This document shows, piece after piece, positions 8,801 to 16,789 of a stretch of DNA of 55,961 nt (the stretch's first letter is position 1; each line of letters opens with the position of its first letter). The stretch is from an uncultured Eubacteriales bacterium (GTDB lineage Bacteria > Bacillota > Clostridia > Oscillospirales > CAG-272). A program made the position numbers and the translations under genes. The stretch lies in contig CAKROZ010000011.1 in the NCBI GenBank assembly GCA_934373635.1, positions 1 to 55,961 of the forward strand, given 5' to 3'. Under the pieces are notes generated by a model that was not told where the DNA came from, ran no database searches, and saw only the letters and a program-made list of their open reading frames with translations.

Positions 8801-8906
8801 GATGTGCGTCTCTTCGGTATAAGTAATAAAATAAAAAAGAACGGTCGGTCGATTCAAGCAAAATCCGCAAAAAGAGTTAAATTTCGAGGGGATTTTCATA
8901 AAACAA

Positions 8907-8935
8907 TTGCAACTTTCGCGAAAGTGTGATATACT
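8907..8935 (+). promoter_or_regulatory. sigma-A-type promoter for phosphofructokinase gene
   Basis: TTGCAA (8907-8912), 17-base spacer, TATACT (8930-8935), about 25 bases before the first start codon. Confidence 0.65.
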
Positions 8936-8959
8936 GATACGGTAAAAAAACGGGAAATC

Positions 8960-10213
8960 ATGGAGAAGAAAATGAAACAGTGCAAAAACAATGCCGTCGT
9001 CGGACAGTCGGGCGGTCCCACCTCTGCCATCAACGCGACGCTCGCGGGCGTAATCCGTGGCGCAATCTCGGCGAGAGAACACGGGGAGCTCGGCACCCTT
9101 TACGGAATGTATAACGGCATCGAAGGACTTTTGTCCGAACGCCTCGTCGACCTTCTTTCGGTCTTCGACGAGGAATCCAAAATCGACGCGCTCGCCCTGA
9201 CGCCCGCCGCGGCGCTCGGCTCCTGCCGAAAGAAGCTGAAGCCCGTCACCGAGGACGCGATGACCTATCGGCGTCTTTTCGAGATCTTCGAGGCATACGA
9301 TATTCATTTCTTCTTCTACATCGGGGGAAACGATTCGATGGACACGGTGGCAAAGCTCTCCGCGTATGCGGAGACCGTGAGCTACCCCCTGACCGTCGTC
9401 GGCGTGCCGAAGACCATCGATAACGACCTCGCCCTGACCGATCACACCCCGGGCTTCGGCTCTGCCGCGAAGTACATCGCCGCCACCATGCGCGAGATCC
9501 TTTCTGACACCGCCGTGTATACTGTGCGTGCGGTGACGATCGTCGAGATCATGGGACGGGACGCGGGCTGGCTGACCGCCGCCGCGGCGCTCCCCGGACT
9601 TTCGGGCGGACGGGCGCCCGACCTTCTGTATTTTCCCGAGCGTCCTTTTGATAAGGAGCGCTTTATCGCCTCGGTGAACGCCGCGTTCGAGAAGCATCCG
9701 AACGTCGTTGTCGCCATCTCAGAGGGCGCGCGCTATGCCGACGGCTCCTATGTCGGCGCGACGGCGCAGTCGGGCGCCAAGGACGCCTTCGGACATCAGT
9801 ATCTTGCCGGCGCGGGACGTGTACTTGAAGCGATGGTTCGCGAGGAGATCGGCTGCAAGGTCCGTTCGGTCGAGCTGAATCTGCCGCAACGCTGTGCCGC
9901 CCATCTCGCCTCAAAGACCGATATCGAGGAATCCCTTCGCATCGGCGCGGCGGCGGTGGATGCCGCCATCCGCGGGGAGAGCGGCGTCATCATGTGCTTC
10001 GACCGTCTGTCGGACGAGCCGTACCGCACCGCGATCCGCGCGGAGCGCGTCGCCGGTGTCGCAAACGCTGTCCGCACGCTCCCCGACGCCTTTTTGAATG
10101 AAACGGGCGACGGTGTGACGGACGCTTGCCTTCGCTATCTTGCCCCCCTCATTCGCGGGGAAGTCATGCCCGAGTATAAGGACGGAATGCCCGTGCATTT
10201 CGTGTTGAAATGA
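8960..10213 (+). CDS. 6-phosphofructokinase, probably diphosphate-dependent
   Basis: 417 residues. Converts fructose 6-phosphate to fructose 1,6-bisphosphate in glycolysis. Visible: GQSGGPTSAIN phosphate loop, IGGNDSMDT where ATP enzymes have GGDGS, PKTIDND where ATP enzymes have PGTIDND, and MGRDAGWLTA. Lys in PKTIDND and Asp in the GGND(S) loop are the usual signs of pyrophosphate use, which would make the step reversible and save ATP, common in anaerobes. The first Asp of the GGDD motif is Asn here, a variant I associate with clostridial/spirochaete-type enzymes. A second start at 8972 has a better SD (GGAG, 6-base spacing) and may be the true one. Donor specificity is inferred from motifs. 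Confidence 0.9.
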   Translation: MEKKMKQCKNNAVVGQSGGPTSAINATLAGVIRGAISAREHGELGTLYGMYNGIEGLLSERLVDLLSVFDEESKIDALALTPAAALGSCRKKLKPVTEDAMTYRRLFEIFEAYDIHFFFYIGGNDSMDTVAKLSAYAETVSYPLTVVGVPKTIDNDLALTDHTPGFGSAAKYIAATMREILSDTAVYTVRAVTIVEIMGRDAGWLTAAAALPGLSGGRAPDLLYFPERPFDKERFIASVNAAFEKHPNVVVAISEGARYADGSYVGATAQSGAKDAFGHQYLAGAGRVLEAMVREEIGCKVRSVELNLPQRCAAHLASKTDIEESLRIGAAAVDAAIRGESGVIMCFDRLSDEPYRTAIRAERVAGVANAVRTLPDAFLNETGDGVTDACLRYLAPLIRGEVMPEYKDGMPVHFVLK

Positions 10214-10430
10214 TCGGTTCGCCGACCTGCCGCAAGCGAGGGCATCATCCCGCGCAAACGGCAAGAAAGCCCTCGAAAAACAACGCCCCGTCAGATTTTC
10301 GCCACACGGTAGGGAAGTTTTGACGGGACGAAACGATCGAGCGGCGAAGTGTCGTTTTTGCTCGTGACCGCGCCGAACCTCTTGCCATGTAAGATTTTTT
10401 TCATTTCGTCGATTTTTTTTGAAAAATCTC
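10214..10430 (+). other. intergenic region before metK promoter, no gene
   Basis: Holds only a weak inverted repeat (CCCGTCA near 10286 and TGACGGG near 10321) lacking a T-run, and T-rich stretches near 10391-10424. It may contain the end of the phosphofructokinase transcript but no convincing terminator is visible. Confidence 0.4.
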
Positions 10431-10459
10431 TTGCATTTTCGCAAAGGGTGTGTTATACT
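10431..10459 (+). promoter_or_regulatory. sigma-A-type promoter for metK riboswitch transcript
   Basis: TTGCAT (10431-10436), 17-base spacer, TATACT (10454-10459). Transcription would begin about 10 bases before P1 of the riboswitch. Confidence 0.75.
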
Positions 10460-10476
10460 GTATCACGAAAATTCAA

Positions 10477-10569
10477 TATGCTTATCAAGAGTGGCGGAGG
10501 GACTGGCCCTGTGAAGCCCGGCAACCTACGGAGAAACCGTAAGGTGCCAATTCCTGAGAGATGAGTATG
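10477..10569 (+). promoter_or_regulatory. SAM-I (S-box) riboswitch aptamer
   Basis: The sequence carries the S-box core: ATCAAGAGTGGCGGAGGGA, then GGCCCTGTGAAGCCCGGCAACC, then GGTGCCAATTCC. P1 can form ten pairs between 10477-10486 and 10560-10569, including G-U pairs. The element binds S-adenosylmethionine and ends transcription early when SAM is plentiful. It controls metK, which makes SAM, so it gives direct end-product feedback. Confidence 0.97.
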
Positions 10570-10575
10570 TCTTTG

Positions 10576-10609
10576 CCTCGGGAGTTTGCGAAAACCCGAG
10601 GATTTTTTG
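10576..10609 (+). terminator. expression-platform terminator of the SAM riboswitch
   Basis: Stem CCTCGGG (10576-10582) with CCCGAGG (10595-10601), then six T (10603-10608). It follows P1 by six bases, as in the standard S-box terminator arrangement. TTGATAAG at 10610-10617 can also pair with the P1 5' strand. Confidence 0.85.
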
Positions 10610-10632
10610 TTGATAAGCGGAAAAGGAGTGCC

Positions 10633-11814
10633 ATGGGCAAACAATTATTTACATCCGAGTCGGTGACGGAGGGGCATCCCGACAAGATCTGCGACAAGAT
10701 CTCCGATGCGATCCTTGACGAAATGCTTCGCCAGGATCCGATGAGCCGCGTCGCCTGCGAGACCTTTGCCACGACGGGCATCATCACCGTCATGGGTGAG
10801 GTGACGACGAAGGCGAGCGTGGACATTCAGCGCATCGTGCGCGATACCGTGCGTGAGATCGGCTACGACCGCGCGAAATACGGCTTCGACGCTTCGACCT
10901 GCGCCGTCCTCAGCTCTCTTCACGAGCAAAGCCCCGATATCGCTCTCGGCGTCGACAAGTGCGCGGAGGCGAAGAGCGGGGAAATGACCGACGATCTGAA
11001 CATCGGCGCGGGTGACCAAGGGCTGATGTTCGGTTACGCCTGCAACGAGACGCCCGAGCTGATGCCCCTGCCGATCTCGCTCGCGCATCGCCTTGCCAAG
11101 CGTCTCACCGAGGTGAGAAAAAACGGGAAGCTCTCCTATCTCCGTCCCGACGGGAAAACGCAGGTGACGGTGGAATACGAGAACGGAAAGCCCGTGCATG
11201 TCGATACCGTTGTCGTTTCCTCTCAGCACAGCGCGGAGATCGATTCCGATACCATCCGCAAGGACATTATTGATTCCGTGATCCTCCCCGTCATCCCGCA
11301 TGAGCTTCTCACGGGCGAGACGAAGATCTACGTCAATCCGACGGGCAGATTCGTCATCGGCGGTCCCGCGGGCGATACGGGACTCACGGGACGGAAGATC
11401 ATCGTCGATACCTACGGCGGATATGCCCGTCACGGCGGCGGCGCGTTCTCTGGGAAAGACCCGACGAAGGTCGACCGCAGTGCGTCCTATGCCGCCCGCT
11501 ATGTGGCGAAAAATATCGTGAAAGCAGGACTTGCCGATCGTTGCGAGGTACAGGTGGCATACGCCATCGGCGTGGCGCATCCCGTCTCCCTCATGATCGA
11601 TACCTTCGGCACCGGAAAGGTGTCGGACGAAACACTCGTCGCGGCAGTCGAAAAGCTTGTCGACCTTCGTCCCGCCGCCATCATCCGTAAATTCGATCTT
11701 CGCCGTCCGATTTATAAGGAGCTCGCCGCTTACGGCCATATGGGAAGGGAAGACCTTGGCGTGAAGTGGGAGATCTGCGACATCGCGGACAAGCTGAAGG
11801 AACTTTGCAAATAA
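10633..11814 (+). CDS. metK: S-adenosylmethionine synthetase
   Basis: 393 residues, normal length. Makes SAM from methionine and ATP; cytoplasmic, Mg2+/K+ dependent. Visible: FTSESVTEGHPDKICDKISD with the ATP-site His, GAGDQGLMFGYA, the flexible-loop and phosphate regions, and the GGGAFSGKDPTKVDRSAAY-type signature (here with SASYAAR). The ATG at 10633 has AAAAGGAG at 10621-10628; reading further upstream in frame would enter the riboswitch and is not credible. Expression is controlled by the S-box element directly upstream. The gene stands alone and ends at a shared terminator. Confidence 0.98.
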   Translation: MGKQLFTSESVTEGHPDKICDKISDAILDEMLRQDPMSRVACETFATTGIITVMGEVTTKASVDIQRIVRDTVREIGYDRAKYGFDASTCAVLSSLHEQSPDIALGVDKCAEAKSGEMTDDLNIGAGDQGLMFGYACNETPELMPLPISLAHRLAKRLTEVRKNGKLSYLRPDGKTQVTVEYENGKPVHVDTVVVSSQHSAEIDSDTIRKDIIDSVILPVIPHELLTGETKIYVNPTGRFVIGGPAGDTGLTGRKIIVDTYGGYARHGGGAFSGKDPTKVDRSASYAARYVAKNIVKAGLADRCEVQVAYAIGVAHPVSLMIDTFGTGKVSDETLVAAVEKLVDLRPAAIIRKFDLRRPIYKELAAYGHMGREDLGVKWEICDIADKLKELCK

Positions 11815-11848
11815 TTTTCTCCTTGGAAGCCGCTGACTTCAAGATACG

Positions 11849-11883
11849 AAAAACCGCTCTGCCTGTCGTGCAGGGCGGTTTTT
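11849..11883. terminator. bidirectional terminator between metK and ylbJ
   Basis: Stem AAAAACCGCTCTGC (11849-11862) with GCAGGGCGGTTTTT (11870-11883), one mismatch, A/T runs on both sides. Confidence 0.85.
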
Positions 11884-11892
11884 GTCTTGTTT

Positions 11893-12855
11893 TTACGCAA
11901 GGAGAAAGACGAGTCCCGTCGCGAGCAGTCCCTGAAGCAGTTTCATCGGATAGTAGCGCCACATCGAAAGATCGGTGCCCGAAAGAAAGTGTCTCGCCTG
12001 CAAATGTACCGAAAGTCCCGAAAAGGAGGTCGCGAAGGCAGTGAGGGCGAGCGTGACGCGCGACGGAAGGGGAGAGACGGAGGAAAGGTAGTACGCGGCG
12101 TTTCCCACCTCCAGAAACGGAAAGAGAAAGGAGAGCAGTCCCGCGTTCGGGATGAGTCGGGAGAGGAGTCCCGTCACCACCGAAAAGAAGGTGAGAAAGG
12201 ATGCGACGGCAAGCGTGTTGATTCCCGCGTCCCGCACACAGGCGACAAGATGAAATTCCTCTCCGAGTGAGGCTTCGCCGCCCCTCCCCGCACGGTGCCC
12301 GATTCCAAACAGAATTCCCACAATTACCGCGGACACTACCATCGCAAGATACAAAAGGATCCCCTCCCGCATGTTTCCGCGCATACCGAAGCCGATGGCG
12401 CTGACAAGGAAGGCGGGCCCCGTGTTGTTGGAAAAACCGATGAGCCGCTCCGCCTCGTCCCGTTCGAGTCGTCCCGCACGATAGAGATCGACGGTGCACT
12501 TCACCCCGAGCGGATAGCCGCAGAAAATCCCCGAAAGAAAGGCGGTGATGCCGCATCGGTGGATGCGGAACATCCGCTCGAAGGGGCGCGCAATCAGGGT
12601 GAGAGAATCGAAGGAGGCATACGCGCCGATGATGCCCGATAAAATCATAAAGGGAAAGACGGCGGGAATGACCGTGCGTGCACAGAGCGTCAGCCCGAGC
12701 CTTGTCGCATCGGCGATCTCCTCCGAGAGAAAGATTGTGGAGATGAGCACGGAGAGCAGAAGAAGCGTCAGTATCTTTTCAAACGTTCCCCGCGCGACGC
12801 CCGCACAATCTCTATGGCAAAGGTTCCTTTTGGCTTTCTCGTCGCCGACCGTCAT
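11893..12855 (-). CDS. ylbJ: sporulation integral membrane protein YlbJ-like
   Basis: 320 residues with about eight hydrophobic segments. The region FLSGIFCGYPLGVK, followed by IGFSNNTGPAF, matches the nucleoside-recognition (Gate) domain proteins YlbJ/SpoVR-type permease relatives seen in spore formers. In Bacillus subtilis YlbJ is made in the mother cell under sigma-E and is needed for heat-resistant spores; its transported substrate is unknown. It lies divergent to yqfC-yqfD, also sporulation genes, and a sigma-E-like promoter is visible in front (12888-12916). SD is weak (AGCGAGAG). The substrate and exact ortholog status are inferred. Confidence 0.82.
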   Translation of the reverse strand: MTVGDEKAKRNLCHRDCAGVARGTFEKILTLLLLSVLISTIFLSEEIADATRLGLTLCARTVIPAVFPFMILSGIIGAYASFDSLTLIARPFERMFRIHRCGITAFLSGIFCGYPLGVKCTVDLYRAGRLERDEAERLIGFSNNTGPAFLVSAIGFGMRGNMREGILLYLAMVVSAVIVGILFGIGHRAGRGGEASLGEEFHLVACVRDAGINTLAVASFLTFFSVVTGLLSRLIPNAGLLSFLFPFLEVGNAAYYLSSVSPLPSRVTLALTAFATSFSGLSVHLQARHFLSGTDLSMWRYYPMKLLQGLLATGLVFLLA

Positions 12856-12879
12856 TTTTTTCTCTCGCTTTCATACATT
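12852..12879 (+). promoter_or_regulatory. sigma-E-like promoter for yqfC-yqfD
   Basis: TCATTTT (12852-12858), 13-base spacer, CATACATT (12872-12879). The -10 matches the mother-cell sigma-E consensus CATACANT. No sigma-A pair is visible here. yqfCD is sigma-E controlled in Bacillus subtilis. Confidence 0.5.
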
Positions 12880-12887
12880 TTAGTAAA

Positions 12888-12916
12888 GAAATATGAAGGG
12901 CGGAAAGAAAAAATGA
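12888..12916 (-). promoter_or_regulatory. sigma-E-like promoter for ylbJ
   Basis: Minus strand: TCATTTT (12910-12916), 14-base spacer, CATATTTC (12888-12895). Weaker -10 than the divergent partner, but the same -35 and spacing class. It overlaps the first codon of yqfC. Confidence 0.4.
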
Positions 12917-13215
12917 TACCCGAGAAAAAAGAAAAGAAAAAGGAGACGACGAGAAAAAAGGGGCATATGCCCGCCTTTGCGGGTGGTATCTCGCTTTTTC
13001 ACGCGGAGCTCGATCCCGCCCCCGTCGGGGCAAGGATGACGATCGTCGGCGTCCGGAGCGTGAGCGACTTGTCCCCGACCTTTCTTTCACTCACGATGGA
13101 AAAAGGAGAGATCGAGATCCGCGGAGAGCGACTTTCTCTCACGGTTTTTGAAAATCAAACTGTCGGTGTTGTCGGTCATATAGAGGAGATAAAACTGCAA
13201 TATGGTAAACATTGA
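12913..13215 (+). CDS. yqfC: sporulation protein YqfC (YabP/YqfC family)
   Basis: 100 residues. A Lys-rich start is followed by a compact beta-rich domain containing MTIVGVRSVSDLSPTFLSLTM and a repeated strand region ending in VVGHIEEIKLQYG, the usual YabP/YqfC plan. Members act in the mother cell during sporulation and are conserved in endospore formers; the molecular role is unknown. ATG 12913 is chosen because it gives the family length (~95) and follows GGGCGGAAAG. It overlaps yqfD by 14 bases, so the two are translated together, as in Bacillus. Confidence 0.85.
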   Translation: MIPEKKEKKKETTRKKGHMPAFAGGISLFHAELDPAPVGARMTIVGVRSVSDLSPTFLSLTMEKGEIEIRGERLSLTVFENQTVGVVGHIEEIKLQYGKH

Positions 13216-14350
13216 TTGTCTTTTCCTCGGATTTCGACGTTTTTTTGTAAAAGAAAGGGATGTGGCTGGCGTCGCGGACTGCCTCTTGAAAAACGGGATC
13301 TCTGCTAAAATCTCGGAGGACGGGAGCTTCGTTTTGCCCCTTCGGCGCACACGTGCGGCAATGCGCGCACTCGAAAATTTTTCGGAGGTCACGGTGTCGG
13401 AGCCGCTCGGCATCCCGGGCTTTTTCTTTCGCTATCGGCATCGCTACGGCGTGTTCGCGGCGCTGCTCGTTCTGCTCGTTTTTGCCTGCTTTGCGGGGGA
13501 ACGCGTGTGGGATGTGCGCGTCGAGGGGGACAGTACGATTTCCGCCGCTTATGTCACCGAGGCACTCGGGGAGGCGGGACTGATGCCCGGGGCGCGCTTT
13601 CGTGACCTCGACCTTTCCTCGGTGGAAACCGACGTTCTGAATACCTCGGAGCGCATTGCATGGCTGAACATCAACCGCCGCGGAACGGTCGCCTATGTGC
13701 GCGTTGCCGCCAAGGCAGAGGTTCCCGACGAGACACCGAAGCGCGGGTATGCAAATATCGTTGCAGAAGAGGACGCTATGATTGAGGAGATCACCGTTCG
13801 CCTCGGCACCGAGGCGGTCAGGGTCGGGGACAGCGTGAAGCGCGGAGATCTTCTGATTTCGGGCATCGGTGGTGGAATTTTGCCCGCGGAGGGAAGCGTG
13901 CGGGGCAGAGTCCGACGCACTTTCGAGGTCACCGTCCCGCGTTCGGAGAACATCACCTCCTACGGAGAAAGGGAGACACGGGCGGTGTTAGTGAATTTTT
14001 TTGGAATTTCTCTAAATATTTTCAAAATCTATGGAAATGTCGATACCGATTGTGCTATAATAGAGGAAACCGAACGTCTCACCCTCTTCGGGCAGAGACG
14101 GCTCCCCGTTGTCCTTACTCGTACCGTTGCCGTAGGACGCGAAACAACCTATCGCACTTATACCGATGACGAGTGCGTGAAGATCGCCGCATCGCGTCTT
14201 GCTTCGGTTTTGCGAAGCGAGCTTTCGGACGGCGATCTCGTCAGACTTCGCACGGGGGGTGCCTTCACAAAGGAAGGCTATCGCATGTACGCCGAGGTCA
14301 CCGAGGTGCGGGAGATCGGACGGCGCGCGGAATTCGAGGTCAAGGAGTAA
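13202..14350 (+). CDS. yqfD: sporulation protein YqfD
   Basis: 382 residues. The N-terminal ~80 residues are cytoplasmic, a single membrane helix lies at about 84-102 (YGVFAALLVLLVFACFAGE), and the rest should lie outside. An extracytoplasmic POTRA-like beginning (VRVEGDSTISAAYVTEAL) is followed by the YqfD domain, including the VRVGDSVKRGDLLISG half of a biotinyl-lipoyl-like fold. YqfD is required for efficient sporulation and is sigma-E dependent in Bacillus. Gene order with yqfC, phoH and ybeY is the standard one. Start ATG 13202 lies inside yqfC. Confidence 0.9.
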   Translation: MVNIDCLFLGFRRFFVKERDVAGVADCLLKNGISAKISEDGSFVLPLRRTRAAMRALENFSEVTVSEPLGIPGFFFRYRHRYGVFAALLVLLVFACFAGERVWDVRVEGDSTISAAYVTEALGEAGLMPGARFRDLDLSSVETDVLNTSERIAWLNINRRGTVAYVRVAAKAEVPDETPKRGYANIVAEEDAMIEEITVRLGTEAVRVGDSVKRGDLLISGIGGGILPAEGSVRGRVRRTFEVTVPRSENITSYGERETRAVLVNFFGISLNIFKIYGNVDTDCAIIEETERLTLFGQRRLPVVLTRTVAVGRETTYRTYTDDECVKIAASRLASVLRSELSDGDLVRLRTGGAFTKEGYRMYAEVTEVREIGRRAEFEVKE

Positions 14351-14352
14351 CC

Positions 14353-15378
14353 ATGTCGGAAAAAATGATTTTAACACCGTCGGGCGCGGCGACCGCCGCC
14401 CTGTTCGGTTCGTTCGACCGCAACGTGCGGATGGTGGAGAATGCCTTTCATGTCCGCGTCTCCAACCGCCATGTCGGCGGGGAAGAGGGAGACGCCGTTA
14501 CCGTGACGGGGGAGGCATCCGATGTCGACGCCGCCACGTGCGCTCTGGAATATCTCAAGCGCATGGTGGGCGAGGGGGAGAGCATCGACGAGCAAAGCGT
14601 CGAATACGTCATCGGACTCGTGCGCGACGGGGAAGTCGGCAACGCGGGTGACTTTTCGGGCGATACCATCTGTCTTACCTACCGCGGAAAGCCCATCAAG
14701 GCAAAGACCGTCGGTCAGCGCAACTATATTGAAGCCATCCGAAAGAACACCGTCGTCCTCGGCATGGGTCCCGCCGGGACGGGCAAGACCTTTCTCGCCG
14801 TCGCCATGGCGGTGGAGGCGCTTCGCTCCAAGACGGTCGAGCGCATCCTTCTGACCCGCCCCGCGGTGGAGGCGGGCGAACGCCTCGGCTTCCTTCCGGG
14901 GGATCTGCAAAGCAAGATCGATCCCTATCTCCGCCCCCTCTACGACGCGCTCTTCGAGCTCCTCGGCGGAGAGAACTATCAGCGCCACCTCGAGCGCGGC
15001 ACGATCGAGATCGCGCCCCTCGCCTATATGCGGGGCAGAACGCTCGATTCCTCCTTTATCATTCTCGACGAGGCGCAGAACACGACCCCCGAGCAAATGA
15101 AAATGTTTCTCACCCGTCTCGGCTATAATGCGAAGGCAGTCGTCACGGGCGATCTTTCGCAGACCGACCTTCCCTTTGGGAAGAAGAGCGGACTCTCGGT
15201 CGCCGCCGAGGTGCTCGAGGGCATCGACGGGGTCGGCGTGTTCCGCTTTACCGATCGCGACGTCGTGCGCCATCCGCTCGTGCGGCGGATCATCGGCGCA
15301 TACGAATCTTACGAAAAGAAACAAAAAGAAGCCGCGGGAAAGAAATTCCGCGCCGAAAGGACAAGCAAAAAGATATGA
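14353..15378 (+). CDS. phoH: PhoH-like ATPase
   Basis: 341 residues. P-loop ATPase of the PhoH/YbeZ group: Walker A GPAGTGKTFLA at about 138-148, RPAVEAGERLGFLPGD, Walker B FIILDEAQNTTPEQMKMFLTR, and the FTDRDVVRH ending. An N-terminal KH-like segment precedes the ATPase. The family is linked to RNA handling and ribosome maturation and nearly always neighbours ybeY, as here. ATG 14353 follows AAGGAG at 14342-14347, two bases after the yqfD stop. The stop overlaps the ybeY start (ATGA). Confidence 0.94.
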   Translation: MSEKMILTPSGAATAALFGSFDRNVRMVENAFHVRVSNRHVGGEEGDAVTVTGEASDVDAATCALEYLKRMVGEGESIDEQSVEYVIGLVRDGEVGNAGDFSGDTICLTYRGKPIKAKTVGQRNYIEAIRKNTVVLGMGPAGTGKTFLAVAMAVEALRSKTVERILLTRPAVEAGERLGFLPGDLQSKIDPYLRPLYDALFELLGGENYQRHLERGTIEIAPLAYMRGRTLDSSFIILDEAQNTTPEQMKMFLTRLGYNAKAVVTGDLSQTDLPFGKKSGLSVAAEVLEGIDGVGVFRFTDRDVVRHPLVRRIIGAYESYEKKQKEAAGKKFRAERTSKKI

Positions 15379-15854
15379 AACGCCGTCTGACGATTCGTTT
15401 CCGTGCCACGGCACCGTTTTCCGCGGTGAATTACAAAATGAAGAGTGCCGTCCGCCGTGCGGCGGAGGCAACACTCGATACCGAGCATTTTCCCTACGAT
15501 GCGGAACTCTCGGTCACCTTCTGCGACAATGCGTATATCCACACCCTGAACAAAAAATTCCGCGGGGTCGACCGCCCCACCGACGTGCTCTCCTTTCCTC
15601 TCTATGAGGACGGAAACTTCGACATGACGGAATGTATCGGAGGTGCCGTGCTTGGCGATGTCGTCATTTCCCTCGAGCGTGCGGAAGAGCAGGCGGGGGA
15701 GATCGGCCATCCTCTTTTGGAGGAGGTCGAATTCCTGACCGTTCACTCGGTCCTCCACCTTCTCGGCTATGACCATGAGCGCTCTCCCGAGGAGGAGGAG
15801 CGCCAATGCGCAAAGCAACGCGAGATCATGCAAAAGATCCGCGAAGACGCCTGA
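15375..15854 (+). CDS. ybeY: endoribonuclease YbeY (rRNA maturation factor)
   Basis: 159 residues. Zinc-dependent RNase that helps 16S rRNA 3' maturation and ribosome quality control. The metal motif HSVLHLLGYDHE (H-x3-H-x5-H) is intact, and NKKFRGVDRPTDVLSFPL is the conserved substrate-loop region. Start overlaps phoH by four bases (ATGA). The two genes in tandem suggest joint action on ribosomal RNA. Confidence 0.96.
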   Translation: MKRRLTIRFRATAPFSAVNYKMKSAVRRAAEATLDTEHFPYDAELSVTFCDNAYIHTLNKKFRGVDRPTDVLSFPLYEDGNFDMTECIGGAVLGDVVISLERAEEQAGEIGHPLLEEVEFLTVHSVLHLLGYDHERSPEEEERQCAKQREIMQKIREDA

Positions 15855-15895
15855 CCCCAAAACGAAAACAGAACCCTACAAAGAAAAGGAACAGT

Positions 15896-16789
15896 ATGAA
15901 AAAAACAGCATTTATCGCCATCGTCGGACGTCCCAATGTGGGAAAGTCTACGCTCTTGAACGCCATCCTCGGCGAAAAGGTCGCCATCGTGTCGAAAAAA
16001 CCGCAGACGACGCGCAACCGCATCACGGGCATCCATACGGTCGGGGAAGACCAGTATGTCTTTCTCGATACCCCAGGATTACATAAGCCGCGCACAAAGC
16101 TCGGCGATTATATGGTAAAGGCGGCGACGGACACCCTCGGCGGTGTCGATCTCGCGATTCTCGTCGTCGAGGCGAGGGAGACGGTCGGCGACATCGAGGA
16201 GGGGCTTCTCACGAGAATCCGTCAGGCAGGTATCCCCGCAATCCTCGCAATCAATAAGACGGATACCGTCCGTCCGGAAAATATCGCAAAGACCATCCGG
16301 GCATATGCCGATGCCTTTGATTTTTCCGCCGTCGTTCCCATGGCGGCAAAGAACGGGCAGGGCGTCGACATCCTTCTTTCCGAATGTGAAAAGTTTTTGT
16401 ACGAGAGCGAGTGGTTTTTCCCCTCCGACATCGTGACCGACCAGCCCGAGCGGCAGATCGCCGCCGAGATCATCCGTGAAAAGCTTCTGCGCCTTCTCGA
16501 GGAAGAGATCCCGCACGGCACCGCCGTTGCCATCGAGGAATGGAAGGAGTCGGAAGGACTCGTTTCGATTCGCGCCGAGATTTATTGCGAAAAACAGTCG
16601 CACAAGGGCATCATCATCGGCAAAGGGGGCGCGACCGTCAAAAAGGTCGGCACCTACGCGAGAGAAGATCTCGAAAAGTTGCTCGGCACCCGTGTGTTCC
16701 TCGACCTCTACGTCCGCGTCAAGGAGCATTGGCGGGACAGTGATTTCAACCTCTCCGACTTCGGCTATAAGGACGACGGGGCGAGATGA
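15896..16789 (+). CDS. era: GTPase Era
   Basis: 297 residues. GTP-binding domain: G1 GRPNVGKST, G2 around TTRNRITG, G3 DTPGLH, G4 NKTD. The C-terminal KH domain carries IIGKGGATVKKVG. Era binds the 3' end of 16S rRNA and checks small-subunit assembly. ATG 15896 has AAAGGA ahead of it and gives the standard MKKTAFIAIVGRPNVG start; an upstream in-frame start would overlap ybeY. Diacylglycerol kinase and cytidine deaminase genes, which often separate ybeY and era, are absent here. The stop overlaps recO (ATGA). Confidence 0.97.
   Translation: MKKTAFIAIVGRPNVGKSTLLNAILGEKVAIVSKKPQTTRNRITGIHTVGEDQYVFLDTPGLHKPRTKLGDYMVKAATDTLGGVDLAILVVEARETVGDIEEGLLTRIRQAGIPAILAINKTDTVRPENIAKTIRAYADAFDFSAVVPMAAKNGQGVDILLSECEKFLYESEWFFPSDIVTDQPERQIAAEIIREKLLRLLEEEIPHGTAVAIEEWKESEGLVSIRAEIYCEKQSHKGIIIGKGGATVKKVGTYAREDLEKLLGTRVFLDLYVRVKEHWRDSDFNLSDFGYKDDGAR

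Noticed and set aside
10561..10632. Longer N-terminus for MetK
   Set aside because: It would begin inside the P1 stem of the SAM riboswitch and run through the terminator; ATG 10633 has an ideal SD.
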